This document shows positions 55,405 to 64,000 of a stretch of 64,000 bases of DNA, one piece after another. Under the pieces are notes generated by a model. That model searched no databases. It saw nothing but the letters and a program-made list of their open reading frames with translations, and was not told where the DNA came from. The first letter of the stretch is position 1; every line of letters begins with the position of its first letter. Location of the stretch: the NCBI GenBank assembly GCA_900539655.1, contig UQCR01000017.1:15129-79128 (forward strand). Reading direction: 5' to 3'. A program made the position numbers and the translations under genes. The DNA is from an uncultured Robinsoniella sp. GTDB taxonomy: Bacteria > Bacillota > Clostridia > Lachnospirales > Lachnospiraceae.

Positions 55405-56270
55405 TACATCTCCACCTCCTTTTTATTCATGGCACTTACAATAAAGATTGAGATTGCTCCGATTGCAAGGAATAATACAACCGAAATTGCCGAAGAGTAA
55501 CCCACCATATTATTGGAGAATCCCTGGGATACAATATTATAAACCACGGTTTCCGTATCATATCCCGGGCCTCCGTCTGTCATAATCTTCACTACGTCAT
55601 ACATACGAAGTTCATTAATGATACTCATAAGAAAACTAACCGACATTCCAGGTATAATCAGCGGAAGTGTTACATTGCGAAACTTCTTCCATCTGTTTCC
55701 CCCATCCACGGTACATGCTTCATATAATTCGTGGGGGACGGTCTGCAGTGCTGCGAGATACAACATCATATGATAGCCAAGGGTTCTCCAGATTTCTACA
55801 ATTATGATACACACAATTGCCGGACCCTGGCTTCCGAGCCAGTTTCCAATGAGTTGTGACTGTCCCAGCCCATCCAGGATTCCATTGAGTACCCCATTGT
55901 AAGAGAGGATACTTTTCCATACAAAAGAAATTGCCACTGTACTCAGTACAAATGGAACAAAGAAAATAATTCGAAATACATTACTCTTTGCAGATGCCGT
56001 ATTTACCAGCATCGCTAAAAATAAACCCAGTATATTTACAAGAACGACCACTACAACGGAAATAATAGCAGTATTCTTTACTGCATTTCCCAATCTGGCA
56101 TCCTGGAATACATTGATATAATTCTTAAATCCCAGAAATTCCATTGCATTGAATCCATTCCACTTATTCAAACTGAAATAAAAAGCCATAAAAATAGGTA
56201 TTACAAGTAAAACCGTATAGATTATAAATGCCGGTGCGGCAAAGCCAAGAGACATTTTACTTTTTTTCAT
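55404..56270 (-). CDS. Sugar ABC transporter permease, MalF-type (mannose block)
   Basis: About 288 residues, six hydrophobic segments, EAA loop EACTVDGGNRWKKFRNVTLP. ATG at 56270 after GAGGTG; the GTG at 56279 overlaps that site and is not preferred. Separated from the binding-protein gene by a 314-bp spacer containing a hairpin and a degenerate repeat. Confidence 0.92.
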   Translation of the reverse strand: MKKSKMSLGFAAPAFIIYTVLLVIPIFMAFYFSLNKWNGFNAMEFLGFKNYINVFQDARLGNAVKNTAIISVVVVVLVNILGLFLAMLVNTASAKSNVFRIIFFVPFVLSTVAISFVWKSILSYNGVLNGILDGLGQSQLIGNWLGSQGPAIVCIIIVEIWRTLGYHMMLYLAALQTVPHELYEACTVDGGNRWKKFRNVTLPLIIPGMSVSFLMSIINELRMYDVVKIMTDGGPGYDTETVVYNIVSQGFSNNMVGYSSAISVVLFLAIGAISIFIVSAMNKKEVEM

Positions 56271-56289
56271 TTTATACACCTCATTAGAT

Positions 56290-56339
56290 TTAAGAAAAGC
56301 TGCTGCAAATCCACCTATTTCATTTGAACCTACAGCAGC
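56290..56339 (-). terminator. Hairpin in the binding-protein/permease spacer (attenuator-like)
   Basis: Minus strand GCTGCTG pairs with CAGCAGC (56299-56305 and 56333-56339), extended by CAAAT/ATTTG, and is followed by TTTTCTT. Such hairpins after a binding-protein gene commonly cut the level of the downstream permeases. Confidence 0.6.
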
Positions 56340-56410
56340 CCTGTTCTATTCATTCTTGATTTTAATCATGTTTGATTCTAACCATTTATTATATAGTTTT
56401 TTATTAGATA

Positions 56411-56531
56411 TTTTATATAGCTATATCTGAACTGACTATATTTTATATAGCTGCATTTGATCTAACTACTATTTTATCTAGCTGTATTTGATCTAACTAT
56501 TATTATATAGATATATCTGATCTAACTATTT
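56411..56531. repeat. Degenerate 30-31-bp tandem repeat, four copies
   Basis: Four imperfect units beginning TTTTATATAG and containing GATCTAACTA in three copies (56411, 56441, 56472 and 56503). AT-rich, noncoding, inside the spacer between the binding protein and the first permease. No function recognised. Confidence 0.75.
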
Positions 56532-56584
56532 CTGATTATAATCATTTATGACTCATATCATCTTTGATTCACTTACATATTATT

Positions 56585-57970
56585 TTATTGCGCATCCAGT
56601 AATCTCTGATATTCAACATCCCAGTTTTCCACTTCTGCTTTTACATCTGCTCCGTTAAAAATATTCTGGAATGATTTGTCCATATAAGACTGCATTCCGC
56701 TTGGAACTGCAAATTCGCCCGGAAGCTTAATGATTTCCTGAACGGTATTCCAGCCGGATGTGTTGTCTAATAACTTGGTGGTAACCGGTCCCTGCTCATA
56801 AGAAACTGCTTTTTTAGTAGTGGAATATAATCCGTCTGACTGAAGATATGTCTTGTATACATCCTGATTTTCATCAAACACATATTTGATAAACTGGAAT
56901 GCGGCATCCTTGTTCTTGCATGTCTCGGATACGCCCCAGTAAGAACAGTCCGCAACGCAGATTTCACTTCCATCCATAGTCGGAACAGCGAATACGCCAA
57001 AGTCTTCGTTCTTTTCGCCATCCAGTCCTGCTGCCTGCCAGGAACCGTCAACCATCATAGCTGCTGTTCCTTTCTTAAACTCTTCAGAAGCCTGGCTGTA
57101 GCTCAATGACATAGCACCTTCATAGTAGTATCCTTTATTAACCATGTCCTGCCATTTTGTAAGCACATCAACTGTAGTTTCATTATTCCATGTATTTTTA
57201 CCTTCTTTTAACTCCTGGTTGAAATTCGGGTATTTAGATAATAAAGCAGTGTCACCTTCCGCGATCCAGAATGGCTCTCCTGTTGCCCAGATGTCACCGG
57301 TTCCGCCGCACATTAGAGGTACTTGTCCGGCATCTTTGATTGTCTGGCACACATTCATAAATTCATCCCATGTTTTAGGCTCTTCCAGTTTCAGTTCATT
57401 AAATACCGCTTTGTTATAATAACACTGCATTTTATACTGTTTAAAGCTTGGTACAGTTATGCTCTTTCCTTTATAAGTACACAGTGCAGAGTCCTCGAAC
57501 AGATCCAGAACATCCTGAGGTACTTCTGTGAAAATACCATCCATCGTCGCCAGCTGTTCCGCCTCAATTACAACATCCGGGAAATTACCGCTGCTTAACA
57601 TGGTTTTCCAGAAGGATGCCCGGTCATCTCCGGTTGCTAGAACCTTCTCTACTTTGATCTCCGGATTTGCTTCCTCAAACGAATCAATCATTCCCTGCCA
57701 GATCTCTGCTGTGATATTATCTGTCTCAAACACACCAAAGGTAATTGTGGTCTGTCCTTCACTGCCTGTGTCATCTGCCGCTGCCGTGTCCGCTTCTTTT
57801 GTTTCATCGGCTGCTGCAGTCTCTTTCTTTGTTTCTCCTGATGTAGATGCTTCTTTTGTTTCTGCTGTTGTGGTATCGGTCTTAGTCTTTCCGCCTCCGC
57901 ACCCTGATATAAATGTTGCTGCCATACATGCTGTCAGTAAAACTGCTATAATTTTTCTTCTTCTTTTCAA
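56585..57970 (-). CDS. Sugar ABC transporter substrate-binding lipoprotein (mannose block)
   Basis: 461 residues. Lipobox SGCG with lipid Cys about residue 24, then a Thr/Ala/Glu/Lys linker (about 28-72) and an extracellular solute-binding domain (ITFGVFETDNITAEIW onward). No ATG is available: translation starts at TTG (57968-57970), 8 bp after a strong AAAGGAGG site. First gene of the mannose/fucose block, under a sigma-A promoter at 58127-58155 and a structured leader. Ligand inferred as a mannose-containing oligosaccharide. Confidence 0.9.
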   Translation of the reverse strand: MKRRRKIIAVLLTACMAATFISGCGGGKTKTDTTTAETKEASTSGETKKETAAADETKEADTAAADDTGSEGQTTITFGVFETDNITAEIWQGMIDSFEEANPEIKVEKVLATGDDRASFWKTMLSSGNFPDVVIEAEQLATMDGIFTEVPQDVLDLFEDSALCTYKGKSITVPSFKQYKMQCYYNKAVFNELKLEEPKTWDEFMNVCQTIKDAGQVPLMCGGTGDIWATGEPFWIAEGDTALLSKYPNFNQELKEGKNTWNNETTVDVLTKWQDMVNKGYYYEGAMSLSYSQASEEFKKGTAAMMVDGSWQAAGLDGEKNEDFGVFAVPTMDGSEICVADCSYWGVSETCKNKDAAFQFIKYVFDENQDVYKTYLQSDGLYSTTKKAVSYEQGPVTTKLLDNTSGWNTVQEIIKLPGEFAVPSGMQSYMDKSFQNIFNGADVKAEVENWDVEYQRLLDAQ

Positions 57971-58119
57971 AACTGTATCCTCCTTTTATCTCTTTATTAT
58001 TTCCGCGGGCAGCATGCCTTACAGATATGCCTGAATACCTTTTGGCATCTACCGCGGGTGCCGGATCCCCTCATCTCTCTGGGGGTTCTGACTGATCGTA
58101 ACTCACCGGTTTGCTTTGA
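57971..58119 (-). other. Structured 5' leader of the binding-protein gene
   Basis: GC-rich stems in an AT-rich spacer: the palindromic CCGCGG boxes at 58003-58008 and 58052-58057 can pair and enclose ATGCC/GGCAT pairing; a second hairpin CCCC/GGGG lies at 58067-58084. It follows the proposed transcription start (about 58119). No known riboswitch class was recognised. Confidence 0.5.
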
Positions 58120-58126
58120 TGACTTC

Positions 58127-58155
58127 ATTATATTTCAGAAATAAGATGGTTACAA
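58127..58155 (-). promoter_or_regulatory. Sigma-A promoter of the mannose/fucose block
   Basis: Minus strand TTGTAA (58150-58155), 17-bp spacer, TATAAT (58127-58132). It fires away from the divergent YesM/YesN genes. Confidence 0.7.
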
Positions 58156-58266
58156 TTTCACAAATTATAGAACTCTTTCGAAAATCGTAGGTTATATTGC
58201 AATTTATCTTTATTTAATATAGTATTGATTCAAATATTATACAAAGAGACGGAAAGTGAGCGTATC

Positions 58267-60066
58267 ATGAAAATAAAAAAACGGATAGAAAATACCAGTA
58301 TCTTTACCAAAATCTCTTTTGCAACAGTTGTACTGATTATACTGTGTTCACTTGCAACCAGCTCATTCCAGCTGATTAATTTTTCGCTGAACATCAAAGG
58401 CAGGGATCAGCTCCTAGTCAGCGAAGCAGCCGAAAGAATTGAACAATTTATGCTGGATAAATATAATATGATGTACAATCAGCGAATCCTAATGCACTCC
58501 ACTGACCATATAGCAAATATTATTTCTTCCACCAGAACAAATTCCTCTGAAATTTATCAGTCTGGGAATCTAAATAAAATAACTGACTATCTGACAGCAC
58601 TGTGCTACTCTGACCACATGATTATGGATACTATCCTTTTTACATCTGACGGAAAAAATGCTTTTTCCTACTCCAATGTCAGCAGCCGAAAGATCTCTAT
58701 CAGCTATGATTACAATGCGCTTCCTTATATAGTGGACTTTCAGGATACCCCGGAGACACTGACTGCCATATACGATGCAGCTCCGCCGTATGCTCCCCAG
58801 TCCTCCAAGGGAAATAGCGGAGTAATCACCTTTATCGGCAAGCTGTACGACATGAATTATCCAACCAAAAAAATTGTTACGGGATACCTGATGATGAACT
58901 TTTCGCCGGATGAGATCAGTGCTACATACAACGAAATTGACAATGCCGCAGACGGGGAATATCTGGTCGTAAACGGATCATCAAAAATAATTTACTCCAA
59001 TAATTCTTCCTATATTAATTTAAAATACAAGAAAGGGTTTTTACCGGAGAATGATATCCTCTCCAATAAGACTATCAGCCTGTCAGGACTGAAGATCATC
59101 AGCGCTGTATCTGATGAAAAACTAATGAAAAACGTCTGGGGCATCATACAGAAAATTATCCTGGTAACCGGCCTCAGTATTCTGTGCCTGATTACCATTG
59201 TTACTGTGCTGCACAAATATTACAAAGGGCGTTTTCATGACCTGGCGTCAGCAATTTCACTGATCAGCCAGGGGGATTTTGATACCAGGCTGCCCGTCAA
59301 TTCAGATGATGAAATCGGATATTTAAGCCAGACCTTCAACACTATGTGTGAAACCCTGGATCTGTATATTAAGAAAACCTATCTGGCTGAAACCCAGCGC
59401 CGGACTGCGGAGCTCTATGCCCTCCAGGCTCAGATTAATCCGCATTTTCTGGCTAATACCCTGGAAAGCATTCGCATGAGGGCATTGGAAGACGATAACT
59501 ACGAAGTAGCCGAAATGCTGGCTAATCTTGGAAATCTTTTCCACTGGATGAAGGATTTTAACCATGATATTGTATATTTAGAAGATGAAATAGATTATAT
59601 AGAATCATACCTGGAGCTGCAGAAATTCCGCTTTGGTGACAAGTTATCCGTAATAATGAATGTCCCTCCGGACATTCTCTATTTTGGAATTCCTAAATTC
59701 ACACTCCAGCCGATTATTGAAAACAACCTTACCCACGGCTTTCCACAAAATGGCCAGCCTCTGGACATCAATATTCATTTCCAGGTATGTGATAATACCA
59801 TAACTCTGACAATTACCGATAACGGCACCGGTATGCGTGAAGAAACCCTTTCTGACCTCCAGGACCATATCGCCGGCATCCAGACACATTCTTCCTATGG
59901 TCTGGCACTAAGGAATGTTCATACGAGAATCCAGCTTTTGTTCGGAAAGCAATATGGGCTCAGTATTAACAGTAAATTATACAGAGGCACTGCGGTAGTA
60001 GTTACGCTTCCTGCCTTAGAGAAAAAGGAGATGGAGAAATATGTACAAAATGATTATTGTGGATGA
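58267..60066 (+). CDS. YesM-type sensor histidine kinase (mannose block)
   Basis: About 599 residues from the ATG at 58267, which follows GGAAAGTGAG. Transmembrane helices at about 15-38 and 295-318, extracytoplasmic sensor between, HAMP (about 320-370), His_kinase motif INPHFLANTLESIRM (phospho-His about residue 395) and HATPase with ITDNGTGM and LALRNVHTRIQLLFG. Ends inside the regulator gene (26-bp overlap). Divergent from the importer and glycosidase block it likely controls. Confidence 0.9.
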   Translation: MKIKKRIENTSIFTKISFATVVLIILCSLATSSFQLINFSLNIKGRDQLLVSEAAERIEQFMLDKYNMMYNQRILMHSTDHIANIISSTRTNSSEIYQSGNLNKITDYLTALCYSDHMIMDTILFTSDGKNAFSYSNVSSRKISISYDYNALPYIVDFQDTPETLTAIYDAAPPYAPQSSKGNSGVITFIGKLYDMNYPTKKIVTGYLMMNFSPDEISATYNEIDNAADGEYLVVNGSSKIIYSNNSSYINLKYKKGFLPENDILSNKTISLSGLKIISAVSDEKLMKNVWGIIQKIILVTGLSILCLITIVTVLHKYYKGRFHDLASAISLISQGDFDTRLPVNSDDEIGYLSQTFNTMCETLDLYIKKTYLAETQRRTAELYALQAQINPHFLANTLESIRMRALEDDNYEVAEMLANLGNLFHWMKDFNHDIVYLEDEIDYIESYLELQKFRFGDKLSVIMNVPPDILYFGIPKFTLQPIIENNLTHGFPQNGQPLDINIHFQVCDNTITLTITDNGTGMREETLSDLQDHIAGIQTHSSYGLALRNVHTRIQLLFGKQYGLSINSKLYRGTAVVVTLPALEKKEMEKYVQNDYCG

Positions 60067-61600
60067 TGAACCCCTTATCCGTTCCGGTCTTCGGAATCTG
60101 ATTGAATGGGAAGTCTACGGAATTGAAATTGTAGCGGAATCAGAAGATGGGATGAAGGCCTATCTGAATATCAAGGACCAGCATATTGATATTGCTCTTA
60201 TTGATATCAATATGCCAAATATGAACGGGCTGGAACTTATTGAGCTCTGTTCCCACCTGACATACTGTCCCAAGTTTATCATTCTCAGCGGATACAATGA
60301 TTTTGAGTATGTACGCACAGCTATGAAGCATGGCGCAGTCAATTACCTTCTAAAACCTGTAAATCAAGAGGAACTGACTAATACAATTATGTCTACGGTC
60401 CATATGCTGGACGATACGCAGACGCAGAAACAGCAGTTCCAGGAAAGTCTGATGGCACTTCGAAATGACATTTTAGTAAGGGTTCTGACCAACCGGATTG
60501 ACACCCGGGAGCTGCGTGAAAAATGCCGTTTTGTCAACCTCACATTCCGCTGCAATAAAATGCGTGTAGGGCTTATAAAGCCTTTATTTCACAGCGGAGA
60601 ACGTTCCACAAAATGGGCGGATTTCTCCACTGCCAGATTATGCGAAAAGATTTGCCGGGATACATGCGACTGCTATGCAGCAATTGACACATCTGACAAT
60701 ATTATTCTTATCTTCAAGGATTATGCTTACTCCTTAACAAATGACGACTATGACCGCCTGCTGCAGTCCTGTGTCAGGCAGTTAAAAGACCGCATTTCTT
60801 TTTCTGTAATAACTTCTATTAGTGAAAACGCCTCTACGGTGCATGACCTGTCTGCTTCCTACATATACTGCCTTCAATCTGCCGAACGTAAAGAAATCAT
60901 GCAGAATCTGTTTCAAAAAGATACCATTGTTCAGCTAGAAAAAGATATCCCATATACCTTTGACTATTCCAGCCTGGCAAATATAATTGAAGCACGTGAC
61001 AGTACATCCCTTCTGGAGCTGCTTCGCCAGTACTTTGCTGAAATGCTCCGCAAAGACAATAACAACAACCTGGAAAATATTAAATATCAACTGATTGAGT
61101 TTATCATCTGCTCCATGCAGGAACTAAAGTCATCTCTTTTTTCCAGCGCAGACATTGATATTCAAAAAAAAGAGGCTTTCCGAATTATTGGTTCATCACA
61201 CTCACTTGCTGAACTGGAAGAAAAACTATTTCATTTATTTAACTCCCTTATGGATCAGCTTGACGAAAATACCAATCCCTCCTATTCGTTCCTGATTCAG
61301 AATGCACTCAGCTATGTAAGAAATAATTATCAGGATATTAACCTGTCCCTGAAGACACTGGCAATTCAGCTAAATGTAAATGCCGCTTACCTGGGACGCC
61401 AGTTTGCCATGGAAACCAGCGAATACTTCTCCGACTACCTAAACCGCATTCGTATAGCCAAAGCAATCCACCTGTTAAAGAGCAGTTCCCATAAAACAGC
61501 AGCAATCGCAGAATCAGTTGGATTTGCAAATATCACTTACTTTTTTACAATTTTTAAAAAAACCACCGGGAAAAGGCCCGGTGATTTTAGGAAAAGCTGA
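60041..61600 (+). CDS. YesN-type response regulator with AraC domain (mannose block)
   Basis: 519 residues. Receiver with IIVDDEPLIRSG, phospho-Asp in ALIDINMPNMNG (about residue 55) and LKPVNQEE; a long linker; an AraC double HTH at the C-terminus (AYLGRQFAMETSEYF, GFANITYFFTIFKKTTG). AAGGAG precedes the ATG inside the kinase gene, giving coupling. A bidirectional terminator follows. Confidence 0.93.
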   Translation: MYKMIIVDDEPLIRSGLRNLIEWEVYGIEIVAESEDGMKAYLNIKDQHIDIALIDINMPNMNGLELIELCSHLTYCPKFIILSGYNDFEYVRTAMKHGAVNYLLKPVNQEELTNTIMSTVHMLDDTQTQKQQFQESLMALRNDILVRVLTNRIDTRELREKCRFVNLTFRCNKMRVGLIKPLFHSGERSTKWADFSTARLCEKICRDTCDCYAAIDTSDNIILIFKDYAYSLTNDDYDRLLQSCVRQLKDRISFSVITSISENASTVHDLSASYIYCLQSAERKEIMQNLFQKDTIVQLEKDIPYTFDYSSLANIIEARDSTSLLELLRQYFAEMLRKDNNNNLENIKYQLIEFIICSMQELKSSLFSSADIDIQKKEAFRIIGSSHSLAELEEKLFHLFNSLMDQLDENTNPSYSFLIQNALSYVRNNYQDINLSLKTLAIQLNVNAAYLGRQFAMETSEYFSDYLNRIRIAKAIHLLKSSSHKTAAIAESVGFANITYFFTIFKKTTGKRPGDFRKS

Positions 61601-61616
61601 TCTGTATCTTTTAGCA

Positions 61617-61663
61617 AATAAGAGACTACCTGCTATTTTATGGTCGGCAGGTAGTCTCTTATT
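61617..61663. terminator. Bidirectional terminator between YesN and the anti-sigma gene
   Basis: 17-bp perfect stem AATAAGAGACTACCTGC / GCAGGTAGTCTCTTATT with a 13-base loop. T-rich flanks on both sides serve both convergent genes. Confidence 0.88.
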
Positions 61664-61688
61664 ATTTAGTTATTAAAATAGAGTTTTA

Positions 61689-63152
61689 CTACTCTTCAAA
61701 AGATACCTCTGTATGATACAAAGATTTCTCATCCAAATACTGCTTGTAAGTTTTGGTTTTTTTCTTTTCCTCATAGTCAGGTGACCAGTAATACCCCTTA
61801 ATTTCATCCATATACTGAATGTAATCGCAAATGTAAATATAAACAGTGCTGGTATCCCTTCCATAGAGCTGGTAAGTATCTGTATTATTACCCTGATTAT
61901 CCATTAATTCCCCATTCTTATCTAACATAACCAGAAAACAATCATAATTAAGCTTATCTTGAGGGATGATCATTTGTGCAGTTATCTCATAAGGTGTTCT
62001 CTCTACTGTAGAAATACCAAGCCCCTCTTCATTTGTATCGTTAAGTTCTATGGTCTGGGTACTGGAGGTATCCAGGGCGACATCGAACTGGAAATCCCAG
62101 TTTCCCTCATATTTTTTCTCCAGGTTATCATATACCACCCCGGTATCGCCCTCCGGGAATGTAACCGTTCTTTCCTCTTTCTCAAATAACTCTCCGGAGA
62201 TATTAGTAATATTTAAATTATAAGTAAAGCTGTCCGGAATAGAAAGTGGTTTTCCGATATCAGGAAACTTTTCCTTTAATTTTAAATTATACTCATCCAC
62301 TCCTGCGGCAGCTTCATCGGTAGACATATCATCTTTCCAGTAATCCTTAATATCCAGCCCTGTAGCAGCTATCTCCTCATCTGTCGGATAGTAAGAAAAC
62401 TGATCCAGTGGTACCCGGTAGATACCTGCAAACGTATGATTGTCAATAAACTGCCCTTCTATATACAGTTCAGGTCCCACATCACCCTCAGAGAAGCTAA
62501 AACTTGCTGTACCATTCAATTTCAGCATATCATAGTCTAAATTATACTCCTCCATATTCTTTGTTTTCATAAAATCCTGTGGAAATTCTTCATCATTCTT
62601 AATACTCATAGCCATATATAAAGCTTTTGTACTATAATATACTTCGGAAACCGTAACCGTTAATCCATTAGAAGTTTTAACATATTTACTTTCCTCACCA
62701 GCCTGCAAATGCTCCTGTTTTTCCCCTTCTGTTTTTCCAGACTCTGCTTTATTACTCCCTGTTTTATCTACCTCTGTATTATTTATCTCTGTATTATTTA
62801 CCTCTGCTTTATCAACCTCTGTTTTATCAATCCCTGCCTCAGTCCCTGTTACATCCGCTGCCTCAGTCACCAGGACCTGTGCCGTGGAGCTGAAATCCCC
62901 CTTATAACTCACTGTAGACTCCACCCGTTCAAATATATGCCCGATTAAAGGTATTTTAGCTGCCAGGGCCGGATTGGATACGCAGAACAAAGAAAAAACG
63001 GCTACAGCGGCAGCTATACCCCTCCGCCGTTTTAATATCTACAACCTCCGCTGTCTTTTTTTTATTTTAACAGCCCTCATAATTCCTTTATCGATGACAT
63101 CATCTATATTTTCCGGTATCGGTAATTCATCGAACTCATTTTTATTAAGCAT
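61689..63152 (-). pseudogene. DUF4179/DUF5643-type anti-sigma factor interrupted by an in-frame amber codon
   Basis: Reading from the ATG at 63152 (which overlaps the sigma-factor gene by 8 bp, with GAGGGG upstream) gives 37 residues, MLNKNEFDELPIPENIDDVI and following, then TAG at 63039-63041. The same frame continues without a shift as ILKRRRGIAAAVAVFSLF, a membrane helix, then NPALAAKIPLIGHIF (DUF4179) and a C-terminal region with DUF5643-like features, to a stop at 61689. Before the membrane segment such proteins normally carry the sigma-binding tail, so one nonsense codon separates the two functions. The downstream part has only a TTG (62990) as possible restart. It may be a pseudogene, a strain-specific mutation or a sequencing error. 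Confidence 0.75.
62742..62831. repeat. 15-bp coding repeats in the anti-sigma ectodomain
   Basis: Six 15-bp units on the pattern CTCTGTTTTATCTAC, encoding a low-complexity Asn/Asp-Lys/Asn-Thr/Ala-Glu-Val/Ile/Ser pentapeptide series in the extracytoplasmic linker. Confidence 0.85.
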
Positions 63153-63702
63153 AAATATACCCCTCTTTCAAAATTGTGCGCAGTTTCTTTTTCGCCTTTG
63201 ACAGATCTGATTTAACAGTACCTTCAGGCTTTGAGGACATTGTAGATATTTCAGATATTGTCAGCCCCTCAAAATACTTTAGTACAATCAGCGTCCGGTA
63301 TGGCTCATCCAGTTGTTTTACCGCATCATGCAAATCCATTTTTTCTTCCTGGGAGATGCCGCTGTCCATCTGCATCTGCTTCCCGGCAGCCTTTGGAATC
63401 TCATCCTGGTCATAAGGAATTACTCGGGATGACTTCCGATACATTTGCATCGCACAGTTATATAGTATTCTGGTTATCCAGGTCTTAAAATACTGAGGTT
63501 CTCTCAAATTATGTATAGATAACAACCCCTGAACGGTGGTTTCCTGAAGAACATCCAATGCCATATCCTGATTTTTTACATAGGAAAATGCCGTCCGGTA
63601 AAGATATTCTTTATGAAATTTAATTAACTCTCCATAAGCCTGTACATTGCCCTTTTTTGCCTTTTGGGCAAGCAGCAGATCTTCTTCCTGCATGTTCTCC
63701 AT
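63145..63702 (-). CDS. ECF-type RNA polymerase sigma factor
   Basis: 185 residues. Region 2 at about 20-90 (YLYRTAFSYVKNQDMALDVLQE, seen as YVKNQDMALDVLQET; WITRILYNCA) and region 4 at about 125-180 (LVLKYFEGLTISEI-type, here VLKYFEGLTISEIS, then PEGTVKSDLSKAKKKLR). AAAGGA precedes the ATG at 63702. Coupled to the anti-sigma gene by an 8-bp overlap. An autoregulatory-looking promoter lies about 120 bp upstream. Confidence 0.93.
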   Translation of the reverse strand: MENMQEEDLLLAQKAKKGNVQAYGELIKFHKEYLYRTAFSYVKNQDMALDVLQETTVQGLLSIHNLREPQYFKTWITRILYNCAMQMYRKSSRVIPYDQDEIPKAAGKQMQMDSGISQEEKMDLHDAVKQLDEPYRTLIVLKYFEGLTISEISTMSSKPEGTVKSDLSKAKKKLRTILKEGYIYA

Positions 63703-63825
63703 TTTTATACCATTCCTTTCGCTTCACCCATTATTATAACAACAGAACGCTGCAAACCTGTTATTGTATTTGTTATTGGCTGAATATAACTGAATTTCTA
63801 TTCTATTTAATTTTGTGCACATAGA

Positions 63826-63854
63826 TTAGATGCTTTATATTAGAAAAAGGTTGC
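63826..63854 (-). promoter_or_regulatory. Candidate ECF-type autoregulatory promoter
   Basis: Minus strand GCAACC followed by a T-run (63849-63854), 16-bp spacer, CATCTAA (63826-63832). The GCAACC plus CRTCTAA layout resembles promoters of ECF factors in Firmicutes. From 63855 to the window end nothing else was recognised. Confidence 0.4.
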
Positions 63855-64000
63855 GTTTTTTTTCATTTTTTAAAAATTTTATTAAGTGCATTGGGATATA
63901 TTAATAATTGGGCACACAAATGGCGGGAGTAAATTTAAAAAACCGCGCTAGAGGTTACTCAATTTAAAAAGTCCCTCTTAGGACAAAAATCAGCTCCCTG

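Noticed and set aside
63039..63041. TAG in the anti-sigma gene as a pyrrolysine codon
   Set aside because: It falls in a non-catalytic juxtamembrane spot, no PYLIS-like element or pyl gene is in the window, and the nearby URO-D-like gene is not linked to it.
63959..64000. Open minus-strand frame running in from the right edge (ends with a TGA at about 63959)
   Set aside because: Only 13 codons are visible, other frames also stay open briefly, and no family can be recognised; it may be the end of an unseen gene.
1..64000. tRNA, rRNA, transposase, integrase or prophage genes
   Set aside because: None was recognised on either strand; the only mobile-like signal is the internal segmental duplication at 33-42.5 kb.

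Overview
The window looks like a chromosomal segment of a gut or host-associated Lachnospiraceae-type Clostridium. Supporting this are AGGAGG-type ribosome binding sites, AT-rich spacers, two YesM/YesN two-component systems each paired with a MalFG-type sugar ABC transporter, FIVAR and dockerin modules, InlB-type repeats and a DUF4179-type anti-sigma factor. Family calls come from motif recognition by eye; no database search was possible. Most genes lie on the minus strand.

Left part (1-11.8 kb): a 2,3-diaminopropionate catabolic pair (ygeX and the start of ygeY) behind a near-perfect sigma-54 promoter. The cognate-looking sigma-54 activator lies just upstream, with four TTCTCAWT direct repeats between it and the promoter. 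Next come an SDR-type reductase, a short UvrA paralog, and a five-gene lantibiotic-immunity-like unit (ATPase, two permeases, response regulator, sensor kinase) with no bacteriocin biosynthesis genes in view.

Middle part (12-32.9 kb): a galactoside-type utilisation block in the order binding protein, two permeases, YesN, YesM, LacZ (GH2). It is preceded by two very large secreted proteins: a GH30-like glycosidase, and an alkaline-phosphatase-superfamily phosphodiesterase that also carries LamG and cohesin-like modules. Both end in FIVAR repeats plus a dockerin, as in the multi-enzyme toxin and glycosidase complexes described for Clostridium perfringens. Two plus-strand genes (a lipoprotein and a TetR regulator) and a URO-D-family methyltransferase-like gene follow.

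Right part (33-61.6 kb): a mannose/fucose-type glycan locus. A divergent YesM/YesN pair faces an ABC importer. Behind the importer run a GH38-like alpha-mannosidase (with an altered nucleophile motif), a HAD phosphatase, two giant right-handed beta-helix enzymes, mannose-6-phosphate isomerase and a giant GH29-like alpha-fucosidase. The GH29 and one beta-helix protein share an almost identical C-terminal half (LamG, OmpL47, LamG, FIVAR, Thr-Glu-Pro-Gly linker, InlB, FN3), so different catalytic heads sit on a common chassis. A plausible scheme is that secreted enzymes trim a complex host or plant glycan, the ABC system imports oligosaccharides, GH38 and HAD act inside, and ManA feeds mannose-6-phosphate into glycolysis.

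Right end (61.7-64 kb): an ECF sigma factor and its DUF4179/DUF5643-type anti-sigma gene, which is interrupted by an in-frame amber codon exactly between the cytoplasmic sigma-binding segment and the membrane segment.
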